NCBI GenBank assembly: GCA_965219125.1
Contig: CBDCMO010000002.1
Span: 310,001 to 374,000, forward strand
DNA from: JBBSOK01 sp965219125
GTDB lineage: Bacteria > Bacteroidota > Bacteroidia > Flavobacteriales > Flavobacteriaceae
Direction: 5' to 3'
Length of the DNA: 64,000 bases
Part shown: positions 6,810 through 17,097 of the stretch, piece after piece
Layout of the letters: every line of letters begins with the position of its first letter
Numbering within the stretch: the first letter of the stretch is position 1
The notes under the pieces: model-generated
The model's database searches: none
Seen by the model: only the letters and a program-made list of their open reading frames with translations
Told to the model about the DNA's origin: nothing
Program-made: the position numbers and the translations under genes

Positions 6810-8189
6810 TTAATCCAACGCCAAACCAATATCCAACATAGCTCTTAGCTTTCTGTCTGAAGGTCTTGGCGCGTCTGCTGAAATTATGTTTCCATTACGA
6901 TCGAGTAATATAAAACGTGGAATTCCATTAATCGCGTAATCTTTCACAAATTGCGATTGCCAATTATTATCAGCCATTAATTGTGTGCCTCCCAATTTTT
7001 TTTCAGCGATCATATTTCTCCACTTTTCGTAATCTTTTTTATTGTCTATAGAAATGCTTACAAATTGAACGTCTTTACCTTTATAATCTTCTTCAACTTT
7101 TTTAAGTGAAGGAATTTCGCCCAAACACGGCCCGCACCACGTTGCCCAAACATCAATATACGTATATTTTCCTTTAAAATCTGCAATGCTTTTAGTACCA
7201 CCTTCGTAATTTTCATAAGTAAAGGTAGGTGAGGAGTTTCCTTTTTGAAGCGTTTGTAAAATTGCGTATCGCTTTGTGATTGGCTCTAAATCTTCAGCAG
7301 CAGGATTTGTATTTTTATAGATATTGTAAACTTCAGATAATGAATTATTAGGGGTCATTCCGTACATAATCCGATCTCTCATTAAATTTTGTTTGGCATA
7401 ACCAGCTGGGAAATTCTCATCAACTTTTTTTAAGTAAGCTAACGTCCCATCTAACGTATCATTTTTTTCTAAATCTGAACCTGCCAAACGCTCAAAATGT
7501 GAAGCAACTAATTGTTGGTATGAAGTTGAATTTCGATAAGCCGCAGTATCGGCAAAATTAATCTGGCTTACGTTTTCATAATATGTAGGTGTAACTTTAA
7601 AACTTTCATCTTTTGAATAATAGCGATGGTAATTTTGAAAATTTTCGAAATTTGAGGCTTTTGTGTAATTTCTTTCACCAGCTTCAAAAGCTATAAAATT
7701 TTTATTTTCAACTTTGTTCAACTTTAAAATACTGTCATAAGCCTTCTGCATTGTGGCATTTGTATTCAAAAAATCAGTTTCATTTTGTGAGAAAACTTTT
7801 TTTGAATCGAAATTTAATTCATTATATAAATATTTTGAGGCTAGGTAATTATTCTCTGGCGCTAATGTTCCTTCATATTGTAAAGACTCGTCAAACTGTG
7901 AAGCATCAATTGTTACGCTTAGCGTTCCACCATTTTCTAAATAAATTATACTACTTTCAGTGCCAACTTTTATGCTGTAATAGCCATCTTTTTCAATTCG
8001 AAGTGTATCTTTAAAAGTTCCATTTTCAACAATTGATACGTCTTTATTAAAATCGTAGCCGGTAAAAGTCAAGGTTTTTGCCTCTGCATTTTTTACAGTC
8101 CCATCCACCAAAACATAATCGGCTTTATTTTGATTGTTATTACAGGAAAAAAGTGTAATAATAAATACAGCGTAAAGAAGATTTTTCAT
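6810..8189 (-). CDS. TlpA-like thioredoxin-family lipoprotein
   Basis: 459 residues beginning with a lipoprotein signal (LFSC, Cys16), so anchored on the periplasmic side of a membrane. A beta-rich N-terminal region resembling the DUF4369-like domain precedes a long helical middle. The C-terminal TlpA/AhpC-TSA thioredoxin domain contains WATWCGPC with redox cysteines Cys352 and Cys355, and later the cis-Pro segment GIPRFILL. This build is common in Bacteroidota and is usually tied to periplasmic thiol reduction or cytochrome maturation; the substrate cannot be read here. It converges with nnr, with a gap of under 50 bases. Confidence 0.88.
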   Translation of the reverse strand: MKNLLYAVFIITLFSCNNNQNKADYVLVDGTVKNAEAKTLTFTGYDFNKDVSIVENGTFKDTLRIEKDGYYSIKVGTESSIIYLENGGTLSVTIDASQFDESLQYEGTLAPENNYLASKYLYNELNFDSKKVFSQNETDFLNTNATMQKAYDSILKLNKVENKNFIAFEAGERNYTKASNFENFQNYHRYYSKDESFKVTPTYYENVSQINFADTAAYRNSTSYQQLVASHFERLAGSDLEKNDTLDGTLAYLKKVDENFPAGYAKQNLMRDRIMYGMTPNNSLSEVYNIYKNTNPAAEDLEPITKRYAILQTLQKGNSSPTFTYENYEGGTKSIADFKGKYTYIDVWATWCGPCLGEIPSLKKVEEDYKGKDVQFVSISIDNKKDYEKWRNMIAEKKLGGTQLMADNNWQSQFVKDYAINGIPRFILLDRNGNIISADAPRPSDRKLRAMLDIGLALD

Positions 8190-8212
8190 CTCAATAATTT
8201 TAAAGTGAACTT

Positions 8213-8220
8213 CAAAAATA
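8213..8220 (-). promoter_or_regulatory. Candidate -7 element for the TlpA-like gene
   Basis: Minus-strand TATTTTTG matches TAnnTTTG and sits 24 bases before the start codon. No -33 TTG is found at the expected distance. Confidence 0.3.
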
Positions 8221-8273
8221 GTACATAAATATACTATTGCACTAATTTTTTAAATTCCTTACCGCTAAAATGT

Positions 8274-8281
8274 TATTTTTG
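8274..8281 (+). promoter_or_regulatory. Candidate -7 element for hutH
   Basis: TATTTTTG matches TAnnTTTG and ends 22 bases before the hutH ATG. No clear -33 box was seen. It is divergent from the similar element at 8213-8220. Confidence 0.35.
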
Positions 8282-8303
8282 TTTCTACAAACAAACCAAT
8301 TCA

Positions 8304-9815
8304 ATGCGCGAAACCCACTATATAAGCTCCGAAATCTTGGACTTGCCAACCATTAAAAACTTAGTTGATAACGATAAAAGATTAGAACTTTCTGAAGAAG
8401 CAACACTCAATATTAGAAAGTCCAGCGAATATCTTGCTTCAAAATTAAAAGACAATGACAAGCCTATTTATGGTATTAATACTGGTTTTGGTTCTTTATA
8501 TAATGTAAAAATTTCAGCAGAAAATTTATCACAATTGCAGGAAAATTTGGTGATGTCCCACGCTTGCGGAACTGGAGATTTTGTGCCTTTGCCAATTATA
8601 AAGCTAATGCTTTTGCTGAAAATACAGTCTCTAAGTTATGGTTATAGCGGCGTGCAAGTTGAAACGGTTGAACGTCTAATCCAATTTTTTAATGAAGACA
8701 TAATCCCTGTTATTTACTCCCAAGGTAGTCTTGGGGCATCTGGCGATTTGGCACCGTTGGCTCATTTATCATTGCCATTATTAGGTAAAGGTGATGTTTG
8801 GCACAAAGGAAAGATACAGAAAGCTGATGTGGTCTTGAAAAAATTGAATTGGCAACCCTTAATCCTAAAGGCAAAAGAAGGTTTGGCATTATTGAACGGA
8901 ACGCAATTTATGAGTGCTTATGGCGTTTATTTGCTGTTAAAATCATATAAGTTAAGTTATTTAGCCGATGTAATTAGCGCGATTTCGATAGATGCTTTTG
9001 ATTGTAATATGAGTCCTTACAATGCCTTGGTGCATTTGGTGAGACCACATCGTGGACAAGTAAAAACAGCCGAGCGTATTTTGGAAATTCTTACCCACAG
9101 CGAAATTGGTAATTCTGAAAACAAGAAAGTACAAGATCCGTATTCTTTTAGATGTATTCCGCAAGTTCACGGCGCTACCAAAGACACAATAGATTTTGTT
9201 GGGAAAACTGTGAAGACTGAAATAAATTCGGTTACCGACAATCCCAATATTTTTATAAAAGAAGATTTAATAATTTCTGGCGGTAATTTTCACGGCCAAC
9301 CATTAGCTCTTGGTTTGGATTATTTAGCAATTGCAATGGCGGAGTTGGGTAATATTTCTGAAAGGCGCACCTATCAAATGGTTTCTGGGATTCGCGGACT
9401 TCCAGATTTTTTGGTAGATAATCCAGGATTAAATAGTGGTTTTATGATTCCGCAATATACAGCTGCCAGTATTGTAAGCCAGAATAAACAGTATACTACT
9501 CCGGCTTCTGTGGATAGTATTGTATCTTCTAATGGACAAGAAGATCACGTAAGTATGGGCGCAAATGCCGCAACAAAATGTTTGAAGGTTATAGACAATC
9601 TAGAAACTATTTTGGCGATTGAGCTTTTTAATGCATCACAAGCAATTGCGTTTCGCAAACCTTTGAAGTCCTCAGAATTTATTGAATCTTTTTTGGGCAC
9701 TTTTAGAAAGGATGTTCCGTTTGTAAGTGATGATAGAATTTTGGCAGATGATATTCATAAATCTATTGAATTTATCCAAACATTATCGATAGAAAATGAT
9801 GTCTTATTTGGGTAA
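8304..9815 (+). CDS. hutH: Histidine ammonia-lyase
   Basis: Deaminates histidine to urocanate, the first step of histidine degradation. The 503-residue protein has the MIO prosthetic triad Ala145-Ser146-Gly147 within GSLGASGDLAPLAHL. It also has the N-terminal YGINTGFG motif and the NLVMSHACG segment; a Ser-His here fits histidine rather than tyrosine or phenylalanine as substrate. TDNPNIF and SGGNFHGQPLAL lie in the second half. Other hut genes are not in the window, so the pathway must be completed elsewhere. A promoter-like box precedes the start. Confidence 0.95.
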   Translation: MRETHYISSEILDLPTIKNLVDNDKRLELSEEATLNIRKSSEYLASKLKDNDKPIYGINTGFGSLYNVKISAENLSQLQENLVMSHACGTGDFVPLPIIKLMLLLKIQSLSYGYSGVQVETVERLIQFFNEDIIPVIYSQGSLGASGDLAPLAHLSLPLLGKGDVWHKGKIQKADVVLKKLNWQPLILKAKEGLALLNGTQFMSAYGVYLLLKSYKLSYLADVISAISIDAFDCNMSPYNALVHLVRPHRGQVKTAERILEILTHSEIGNSENKKVQDPYSFRCIPQVHGATKDTIDFVGKTVKTEINSVTDNPNIFIKEDLIISGGNFHGQPLALGLDYLAIAMAELGNISERRTYQMVSGIRGLPDFLVDNPGLNSGFMIPQYTAASIVSQNKQYTTPASVDSIVSSNGQEDHVSMGANAATKCLKVIDNLETILAIELFNASQAIAFRKPLKSSEFIESFLGTFRKDVPFVSDDRILADDIHKSIEFIQTLSIENDVLFG

Positions 9816-9835
9816 ATGGTAGGCTTGAAAACATT

Positions 9836-10207
9836 TCAACGATTTTTGATCAACTCCTTTATCCATTTTCTAGCATCCTTAATTGAATTGAAAATTTCCA
9901 TTGGCTTCTTTAAAAAAAGTCTTTCGACCGTAACATTTTGCTGGTGAATTTGTTCTGAAGAAATAATTGCAAATCCGACTAAATTTTCAATTTGGGAAGT
10001 TTTTATATAAATCTTGGGATCTACCGAATAGGAATGTTTACGATATGTTATATAACCGAAAAGTTTATTTTTAAAATAAGTTTCAACAATTTCTACCAAT
10101 ATTTTATTATACTCAGGTTTTATAATAACGCCTTCATTCATTATTGCTATGACGGAGTCGTCATAGATATCAACTTTTCCAAAATCATAAGAATGTGAAG
10201 CTTTCAT
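9836..10207 (-). CDS. Small STAS/SpoIIAA-like hypothetical protein
   Basis: 123 residues with alternating strands and helices. YITYRKHSYSVDPKIY followed by a conserved IENLVGFAIISS strand resembles small SpoIIAA/STAS-like proteins of unknown role in Flavobacteriaceae. The C-terminal helix DARKWIKEL fits that fold. There is no signal peptide or membrane segment. It is a single gene that converges with hutH and lies downstream of clpC behind a terminator, so probably transcribed separately. The family assignment is by resemblance only. Confidence 0.7.
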   Translation of the reverse strand: MKASHSYDFGKVDIYDDSVIAIMNEGVIIKPEYNKILVEIVETYFKNKLFGYITYRKHSYSVDPKIYIKTSQIENLVGFAIISSEQIHQQNVTVERLFLKKPMEIFNSIKDARKWIKELIKNR

Positions 10208-10288
10208 AAAAAATTATAAAATTAATTAATTAAAATGCTTCAAATTTATTTATCCTTTAATAATTAAAGAAATTTCGATAAATGACAT

Positions 10289-10323
10289 AAAAAAAGCACC
10301 AACTACTTAAAGTTGATGCTTTT
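10289..10323 (-). terminator. Rho-independent terminator after clpC
   Basis: Read on the minus strand, a 12-bp stem (AGCATCAACT pairing with AGTTGGTGCT, one G-T pair) with a six-base loop is followed by a run of T. It lies 20-50 bases downstream of the clpC stop. Confidence 0.8.
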
Positions 10324-10341
10324 AGACTTTAATTATAATTC

Positions 10342-12894
10342 TTAAGATTCAGCTGGATTTTTTTGCTTTTTAACTTTTATAGAAAGCTCATTCGTTTTTT
10401 CATCTAAATCCATAATTATAGAATCTCCTTCTTCAACTTTGCTGTTAATAATTTCTTCAGCCAAAGCATCTTCAATATACTTTTGTATTGCTCTATTTAA
10501 AGGCCTTGCGCCATATTGTTTATCAAATCCCTTATCTGCAATATAATCTTTTGCTTTTTCGGTCAACGTTAAATTGTATCCAAGTTCAGTAATACGTTGA
10601 TAAAGTTTATCAAGCTCAATATCTATAATTTTATGGATATCTTCTCTTTCCAGCGCATTGAAAACCATTACATCGTCAATACGATTCAAAAATTCTGGAG
10701 CGAATGTTTTCTTCAATGCATTTTCAATTACACTTTTTGTATGTTCCGCTTCCTGACTTTGTTTTGCTGAAGTACCAAAACCTACACCTTGTCCAAAATC
10801 CTTTATTTGACGCGCACCGATATTGGATGTCATAATGATTATGGTATTTCTAAAATCTATCTTGCGTCCTAAACTATCGGTTAAATAACCGTCATCCAAA
10901 ACTTGAAGTAGCATATTAAAAACATCTGGATGCGCTTTTTCAATTTCATCCAACAATAATACTGCGTACGGCTTTCTTCTTATTTTTTCTGTAAGCTGAC
11001 CGCCTTCTTCATAACCAACATATCCCGGAGGTGCACCAACAAGTCGAGATATAGAAAATTTCTCCATATATTCACTCATATCAATCCTAACCAATGCTGT
11101 TTCGCTGTCAAATAATTCTCGAGCCAATACTTTTGCAAGTTGTGTTTTCCCAACACCAGTTTGACCTAAAAATATAAATGAACCAATTGGTTTATTAGGA
11201 TCTTTAAGACCCGCACGATTTCGTTGGATAGCTTTTACAACCTTTGCAACGGCTTCATCTTGACCAACAACTTTACCCTTAATACGGTCGGGTAGTGCGG
11301 CCAATTTTTTGCTTTCTGTCTGTGCAATTCGGTTTACCGGAACGCCGGTCATCATACTTACAACTTCCGCAACATTTTCCTCATCCACCGTTTCTCGGTT
11401 AATCTTACTGTCATTTTCCCATTCTTCTTGGGCGAGTGCAAGATCTTTCTCTAGATTTTTTTCGTCGTCACGTAACTTGGCAGCTTCTTCATATTTCTGC
11501 TTTTTAACCACATTATTTTTTTCTTCACGCACTTCTTCAAGTTTTGCCTCAAGAGTTAAAATTTTCTGAGGTACGTGAATATTAGTAATATGAACTCTTG
11601 AACCAGCTTCATCCAAAGCATCAATTGCTTTGTCGGGCAGAAAACGTTCGGTCATATACCTATTTGTTAGGGTAACACAGCTTTTAATTGCCGCATCTGT
11701 ATAAATTACATTGTGGTGTGCTTCATACTTATCTTTTATATTCATAAGTATTTCAATTGTTTCATCCACGGTTGTAGGTTCAACAATCACTTTTTGGAAA
11801 CGTCTTTCCAATGCGCCATCCTTTTCTATATATTGTCTGTATTCGTCTAATGTTGTAGCGCCAATACATTGTATTTCGCCTCTAGCGAGGGCTGGCTTAA
11901 ACATATTGCTTGCGTCCAAAGAACCTGTAGCGCCACCGGCGCCAACAATTGTATGAATTTCGTCAATAAAAAGAATGATATCATCGTTCTTTTCAAGCTC
12001 GTTCATAACGGCCTTCATACGTTCTTCAAATTGCCCACGGTATTTTGTGCCGGCAACCAAACTTGCCAAATCTAATGTAACAACTCTTTTATCATAAAGA
12101 ATTCGAGAGACTTTCCGTTGAATAATGCGCAATGCCAAACCTTCGGCAATTGCACTTTTCCCAACGCCAGGTTCTCCAATTAGCAATGGATTGTTCTTTT
12201 TACGTCTGCTCAAAATTTGTGAAACCCTTTCAATCTCTTTTTCACGACCTACTACAGGATCTAATTTGCCTTCATCTGCCATCGCAGTTAAATCTCGCCC
12301 AAAATTATCTAAAACTGGTGTTTTAGATTTTTTATTGGTTTTTTGGGTTGTTCCGGCAAATAAATTATCCTTGCTTTCATCTTCGTTCCCCAGACCTTCA
12401 TCATTTGGAAAAGATTCGGCAGAAGGTGAATCAATAAAATCATCATCTTTTGTAATCATCATTTTAAATTGATCTTTTACAACATCATAATCTACTTTCA
12501 TCTTGTTTAATAATTTGGTTGTTGGGTCGTTCTCATTTCTAAGAATGCACAACAATAGGTGAGCCGTATTAATAGACGAGCTTTGAAAAAGTTTCGCTTC
12601 CAAAAAAGTGGTTTTCAGAGCACGTTCTGCCTGCCTTGTTAGGTGCAGATTTTTTTTATCGTTTGTAATTATACCAGTTGTTGGGTTTGCAGGGCTAAGT
12701 ATTTCAACTTTTCTGCGAAGGTGGCCTAAATCCACCTCCAAAGCGCTTAAAATTGTCACAGCTTTACCATTACCATCTCTTAAGAGACCGAGCATTAAAT
12801 GTTCTGTCCCAATAAAATCGTGGCCTAAGCGAAGCGCTTCCTCTTTGCTAAACGCAATAACATCTTTTACTCTAGGTGAAAAATTATCGTCCAT
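10342..12894 (-). CDS. clpC: ATP-dependent Clp protease ATP-binding subunit ClpC
   Basis: Hsp100/AAA+ unfoldase that feeds substrates to ClpP. Domains: a Clp N-repeat from residue 3 (SPRVKDVIAFSKEEA), a first AAA+ module with Walker A GEPGVGKS and DEIHTIVGAGG, a UVR-like coiled segment with YEEAAKLRDDE (the mark of ClpC rather than ClpA/ClpB), and a second AAA+ module with GQTGVGKT and a D2-small domain. The frame is open 17 codons further upstream. I prefer ATG 12894 because it starts at the conserved N-domain and has GAAAGGA about ten bases upstream. The product is then 850 residues, the normal size. Confidence 0.96.
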   Translation of the reverse strand: MDDNFSPRVKDVIAFSKEEALRLGHDFIGTEHLMLGLLRDGNGKAVTILSALEVDLGHLRRKVEILSPANPTTGIITNDKKNLHLTRQAERALKTTFLEAKLFQSSSINTAHLLLCILRNENDPTTKLLNKMKVDYDVVKDQFKMMITKDDDFIDSPSAESFPNDEGLGNEDESKDNLFAGTTQKTNKKSKTPVLDNFGRDLTAMADEGKLDPVVGREKEIERVSQILSRRKKNNPLLIGEPGVGKSAIAEGLALRIIQRKVSRILYDKRVVTLDLASLVAGTKYRGQFEERMKAVMNELEKNDDIILFIDEIHTIVGAGGATGSLDASNMFKPALARGEIQCIGATTLDEYRQYIEKDGALERRFQKVIVEPTTVDETIEILMNIKDKYEAHHNVIYTDAAIKSCVTLTNRYMTERFLPDKAIDALDEAGSRVHITNIHVPQKILTLEAKLEEVREEKNNVVKKQKYEEAAKLRDDEKNLEKDLALAQEEWENDSKINRETVDEENVAEVVSMMTGVPVNRIAQTESKKLAALPDRIKGKVVGQDEAVAKVVKAIQRNRAGLKDPNKPIGSFIFLGQTGVGKTQLAKVLARELFDSETALVRIDMSEYMEKFSISRLVGAPPGYVGYEEGGQLTEKIRRKPYAVLLLDEIEKAHPDVFNMLLQVLDDGYLTDSLGRKIDFRNTIIIMTSNIGARQIKDFGQGVGFGTSAKQSQEAEHTKSVIENALKKTFAPEFLNRIDDVMVFNALEREDIHKIIDIELDKLYQRITELGYNLTLTEKAKDYIADKGFDKQYGARPLNRAIQKYIEDALAEEIINSKVEEGDSIIMDLDEKTNELSIKVKKQKNPAES

Positions 12895-13152
12895 ATCTAA
12901 ATATTCCTTTCTGTTTAAAAATAACAATTTACAGCTAAAGGGCAAAAACTATTCCTATTTAATTGCAACTTGAGTAAAATGACGAAAAAACAAGTAATAA
13001 TAAAACATAAAGTTGCGATAGTTATTAACGGATAAACGTCTGAATTTTGTTAATAAAATCGTTAATATAATGCCGTATAATAAGGCTTTAAACCATCAAA
13101 AGAATGTATCTTGCTTCATTAGTTTTAACGGTAAAATTTAAGGATATATTAT

Positions 13153-15708
13153 ATGGCAGAAGGCGAAAAATTAATTCCCATTAACATAGAAGATGAAATG
13201 AAATCGGCTTACATCGATTATTCGATGTCAGTCATTGTGTCACGTGCACTGCCAGATGTGCGCGACGGCATGAAACCAGTACATAGAAGGGTTTTGTTTG
13301 GAATGCACGAACTAGGTATTCGCGCAACCGGAGCACATAAAAAGTCGGCAAGAATTGTTGGGGAAGTACTCGGTAAGTACCACCCACACGGTGATACATC
13401 TGTTTACGACGCTATGGTACGTATGGCGCAAGAGTGGAGTTTACGCTATATGTTGGTTGATGGCCAAGGTAACTTTGGTTCTGTTGATGGTGATAGCCCA
13501 GCGGCAATGCGTTATACGGAAGCCAGAATGCAGAAGATTGCTGAAGATATGCTTGCGGATATTGACAAAGAAACCGTAGACCACAAATTAAATTTTGATG
13601 ATACATTACAGGAGCCAACCGTATTGCCTACGCGGGTTCCTGGACTTTTAATAAATGGTGCATCTGGTATTGCCGTTGGTATGGCAACCAATATGCCGCC
13701 ACACAATTTAACCGAAGTAATAGATGGAACCATCGCCTATATTGAAGATAACGATATAGATATTGATGGTTTAATGCAATATATTAAAGCCCCAGATTTT
13801 CCAACTGGCGGTATTATTTATGGGTACGAAGGTGTTCGTGAAGCTTTTCATACAGGTCGTGGCCGCGTTGTAATGCGCGCAAAGGCAAGTTTTGAAGAAG
13901 TTCAAGGCAGGGAATGTATTATTGTGACCGAGATTCCATATCAGGTTAACAAGGCAGATATGATTAAGAAAACTGCCGATATGGTTAACGATAAAAAAAT
14001 TGAAGGCATATCCAACATTCGTGATGAGTCTGATAGAAACGGGATGCGTATCGTTTATATTTTGAAGCGTGATGCCATACCAAATATCGTTTTAAATACC
14101 TTATTTAAATATACGGCATTACAAAGCAGCTTTAGCGTAAACAATATTGCGTTGGTGAAAGGCCGTCCGCAAATGTTGAATTTAAAAGAATTGATTCTTT
14201 ATTTTGTTGAACACAGGCACGAAGTTGTTGTTAGACGTACCGAATATTTACTTCGGAAGGCAGAAGAAAGAGCACACATTCTTGAAGGCTTAATAATCGC
14301 TTCAGATAATATTGATGAAGTTATTAGATTAATTAGAGCTTCGGCAAATGCTGATGAAGCGCGCGAAGTATTGATGAAAACTTTTGAACTTTCAGAAATA
14401 CAAGCTAAGGCAATTGTTGAAATGCGTCTAAGACAATTAACAGGCTTAGAACAAGACAAGCTTCGTACAGAGTATGAAGAGTTGATGAAAACAATTCAAA
14501 ATTATAGAGACATTCTTGCAAGTAAAGAAATGCGAATGGACATAATTAAAGAAGAATTGCTGGAAGTAAAAAATAAATATGGCGACGAACGTAGATCTAC
14601 CATAGAATATGCAGGAGGCGACGTAAGTATTACAGATTTAATTGCAGATGAAAGCGTTGTATTAACAATTTCGCATGCGGGTTATATTAAACGTACTTCA
14701 CTTTCAGAATATAAAACGCAGAATCGTGGTGGCGTTGGTCAAAAAGCTTCTGCCACTAGAAATGAAGATTTTCTTGAGCATATGTTTGTTGGTACAAACC
14801 ACCAATATATGCTGTTCTTCACCCAAAAAGGTAAATGTTTTTGGATGCGGGTATTCGAAATTCCCGAAGGCAGTAAGACTTCAAAAGGAAGAGCAATTCA
14901 AAATCTTATAAATATCGAATCTGATGATAAAGTAATGGCATTTATTTGCACACAAGATTTAAAAGATGAAGACTATGTAAACAGTCATTATGTAATTATG
15001 GCTACCAAAAAGGGGCAGGTTAAGAAAACCCCATTGGAGCAATATTCAAGACCAAGAACTAATGGTATAAATGCAATAACCATAAAAGATGATGATGTTT
15101 TATTGGAAGCAAAATTAACAACAGGTAATAGTGAAGTTATGCTTGCGGTAAGAAGCGGAAAAGCAATTAGGTTTGAAGAATCCAAAACTAGACCTATGGG
15201 CAGAAATGCTTCAGGCGTTCGAGGTATTAGACTAGGAAGTAAAGATGATGAAGTTATAGGTATGATTGCCGTTGAAGATAGCGCTTCGGATATTTTGGTT
15301 GTTTCTGAAAATGGCTACGGAAAACGTTCTTCAATTGAAGATTATCGTGTTACAAACAGAGGTGGTAAAGGTGTGAAGACTATAAATATTACTGAAAAAA
15401 CTGGTAAATTAGTTTCAATAAAAAATGTTGTTGATAGTGATGATCTTATGATTATTAATAAATCTGGTATCGCGATACGAATGGCAGTAACAAATTTAAG
15501 GGTTATGGGTCGTGCAACGCAAGGTGTACGCTTAATTAAGGTTCGGGAAGATGATGCAATTGCAGCCGTTGCAAAAGCAATGAAAGAAGATGAAGACGAC
15601 GTAATCTTAGAAAATGTTGAAGATATTACCAGCATTGAAAACATCAACGATCCGGAAAGTGGAATGGATATTGATAATATAGATGAACAAACTGAAAATA
15701 ACGAATAA
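13153..15708 (+). CDS. gyrA: DNA gyrase subunit A
   Basis: Catalytic DNA-cleaving subunit of gyrase. The active-site tyrosine is Tyr121 in AMRYTEARM. The quinolone-determining region reads HPHGDTSVYDAMVRMAQ, with Thr82 and Asp86 at the positions of E. coli Ser83 and Asp87. The GyrA box is present as QNRGGVGQK. Six C-terminal beta-pinwheel repeats follow (for example NRGGKGVKT and MGRATQGVRLI), then an acidic tail. The 851-residue length is typical. The TPR gene follows after only 17 bases and is likely co-transcribed. Confidence 0.98.
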   Translation: MAEGEKLIPINIEDEMKSAYIDYSMSVIVSRALPDVRDGMKPVHRRVLFGMHELGIRATGAHKKSARIVGEVLGKYHPHGDTSVYDAMVRMAQEWSLRYMLVDGQGNFGSVDGDSPAAMRYTEARMQKIAEDMLADIDKETVDHKLNFDDTLQEPTVLPTRVPGLLINGASGIAVGMATNMPPHNLTEVIDGTIAYIEDNDIDIDGLMQYIKAPDFPTGGIIYGYEGVREAFHTGRGRVVMRAKASFEEVQGRECIIVTEIPYQVNKADMIKKTADMVNDKKIEGISNIRDESDRNGMRIVYILKRDAIPNIVLNTLFKYTALQSSFSVNNIALVKGRPQMLNLKELILYFVEHRHEVVVRRTEYLLRKAEERAHILEGLIIASDNIDEVIRLIRASANADEAREVLMKTFELSEIQAKAIVEMRLRQLTGLEQDKLRTEYEELMKTIQNYRDILASKEMRMDIIKEELLEVKNKYGDERRSTIEYAGGDVSITDLIADESVVLTISHAGYIKRTSLSEYKTQNRGGVGQKASATRNEDFLEHMFVGTNHQYMLFFTQKGKCFWMRVFEIPEGSKTSKGRAIQNLINIESDDKVMAFICTQDLKDEDYVNSHYVIMATKKGQVKKTPLEQYSRPRTNGINAITIKDDDVLLEAKLTTGNSEVMLAVRSGKAIRFEESKTRPMGRNASGVRGIRLGSKDDEVIGMIAVEDSASDILVVSENGYGKRSSIEDYRVTNRGGKGVKTINITEKTGKLVSIKNVVDSDDLMIINKSGIAIRMAVTNLRVMGRATQGVRLIKVREDDAIAAVAKAMKEDEDDVILENVEDITSIENINDPESGMDIDNIDEQTENNE

Positions 15709-15725
15709 ATTTAAAACTTTTTAAA

Positions 15726-16994
15726 ATGAAAAAATTACTTGTAACAGCAGCTTTTATAGGTATCTCCGCGTTTACTTTTGCGCAGGAAAAAGAAATCAAA
15801 AAAGCTCAAAAAGCCATAAAGAAAGGCAACTTTACTGAGGCAATGCAATATGTGACGGAAGCGGAACCTTCAATTGGAAGTGCTAATGATGAATTAAAAG
15901 CAGAATTTTACCTAGCTAAAGCTGAAACTATTGTTGGCACGGCAGGAAATGACGCTACAAAACTTCAAAATGCGGCAGATAGTTTTATGATGGCGCAGAA
16001 AAGTGACATTGGCAATAAATACATTTCCGAAATGGAGACTGTAGGGCAAAAAGTGCGCGCAGGACTTGTTAACAGCGCAATTACAGATCAAAATGCACAA
16101 AAATATACAGAAGCTGCCAGCAAATTATATACAAGTTATATGGTTAGCAAAAAAGACACTTCAGATTTATATTTTGCTGCAGGTAATGCAGTGAATGCGA
16201 AGGATTATAAAATAGCTTTGGACTATTACAAAACCTTGAATGACCTTAACTACACAGGAAGCACAAAAGAATTTGTTGCTACCAATAAAGAAACTGGTGA
16301 AGTTGAAAAATTTGATAGTCAAAATCAGCGCGATATAATGATTAAAACTGGCGAATTTATTAAACCAGAAGTTCGCAATGCTGAATCTAGAAGAGGTGAA
16401 ATTCTTAGAAATATGACCTTAATATATATTGAACAAGGTGATAATGAAAAAGCAACCGAAATAATGGACTCTGCCAGAAAAGAAAATCCAAAAGATATGG
16501 GTTTACTTAGAGCCGATGCCGATATGGCGTATAAAATGAAAGATCTTCCAAAATACAATAGATTGATGGAGGAAGTTGTTGCCTCAGATCCAGAAAACCC
16601 TGAACTTTATTATAATCTTGGAGTTGGAAGTGCTGGCATTGGTATGAAAGACAAGGCGATGCAATATTATAAAAAAGCCCTGGAAATAAATCCTGATTAT
16701 GCTTCCGCGCAAATTAATATTGCTGCACTTATTCTTTCAAATGAAAAGGAAATTGTAGATAAAATGAATGCTTTGGGAACTTCTTCTGCTGACAATAAAA
16801 AGTATGATGATTTTAAAGCTCAAAGAGAGCAAATTTATAAAGATGCTATACCTTATTTGGAAAGCGCTTTAAAATTAAAACCAGAAAATCTAGAGGTTAC
16901 TAAAACCCTTTCAAATATCTACAGCCAAATAGGTGAAGATGCAAAGGCGAAAGAAATGAAGGCAAAAATGACTGAATTGGAAGGTAAGCAGTAA
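15726..16994 (+). CDS. Secreted/periplasmic TPR-repeat protein
   Basis: 422 residues with a cleavable signal peptide (hydrophobic core LLVTAAFIGISAFTFA, cleavage after AQ). Several tetratricopeptide repeats follow, clearest at NPELYYNLGVGSAGIGMKDKAMQYYKKALEINPDYA and EDAKAKEMKAKM. The protein is probably a periplasmic scaffold; no catalytic motif is present. It follows gyrA directly, a common flavobacterial arrangement. Its downstream region has been split from the next terminator by the insertion sequence at 17047. Confidence 0.88.
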   Translation: MKKLLVTAAFIGISAFTFAQEKEIKKAQKAIKKGNFTEAMQYVTEAEPSIGSANDELKAEFYLAKAETIVGTAGNDATKLQNAADSFMMAQKSDIGNKYISEMETVGQKVRAGLVNSAITDQNAQKYTEAASKLYTSYMVSKKDTSDLYFAAGNAVNAKDYKIALDYYKTLNDLNYTGSTKEFVATNKETGEVEKFDSQNQRDIMIKTGEFIKPEVRNAESRRGEILRNMTLIYIEQGDNEKATEIMDSARKENPKDMGLLRADADMAYKMKDLPKYNRLMEEVVASDPENPELYYNLGVGSAGIGMKDKAMQYYKKALEINPDYASAQINIAALILSNEKEIVDKMNALGTSSADNKKYDDFKAQREQIYKDAIPYLESALKLKPENLEVTKTLSNIYSQIGEDAKAKEMKAKMTELEGKQ

Positions 16995-17046
16995 ATCCAG
17001 TGCACATTTTTCAGTACGCAGTAATCAGTAAATATTGCGTCTTCAC

Positions 17047-17071
17047 TGTCCCGTCCTAAATAATCGATACA
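17047..17071. repeat. Left terminal inverted repeat of the IS
   Basis: 25 bases starting TGTCCCGTCCTAAATAATC. They match the inverted right end with only a few differences, clustered at positions 12-19. Confidence 0.93.
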
Positions 17072-17097
17072 GATTATTAAAGGATTAAATTTATAAC

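Noticed and set aside
6591..6848. 85-codon plus-strand frame at the end of nnr
   Set aside because: It overlaps the nnr dehydratase domain in another frame and runs into the convergent TlpA-like gene; no motif supports it.
12125..12472. Plus-strand frames of 64-121 codons opposite clpC
   Set aside because: They lie entirely within a strongly conserved clpC frame and have low-complexity composition typical of antisense shadows.
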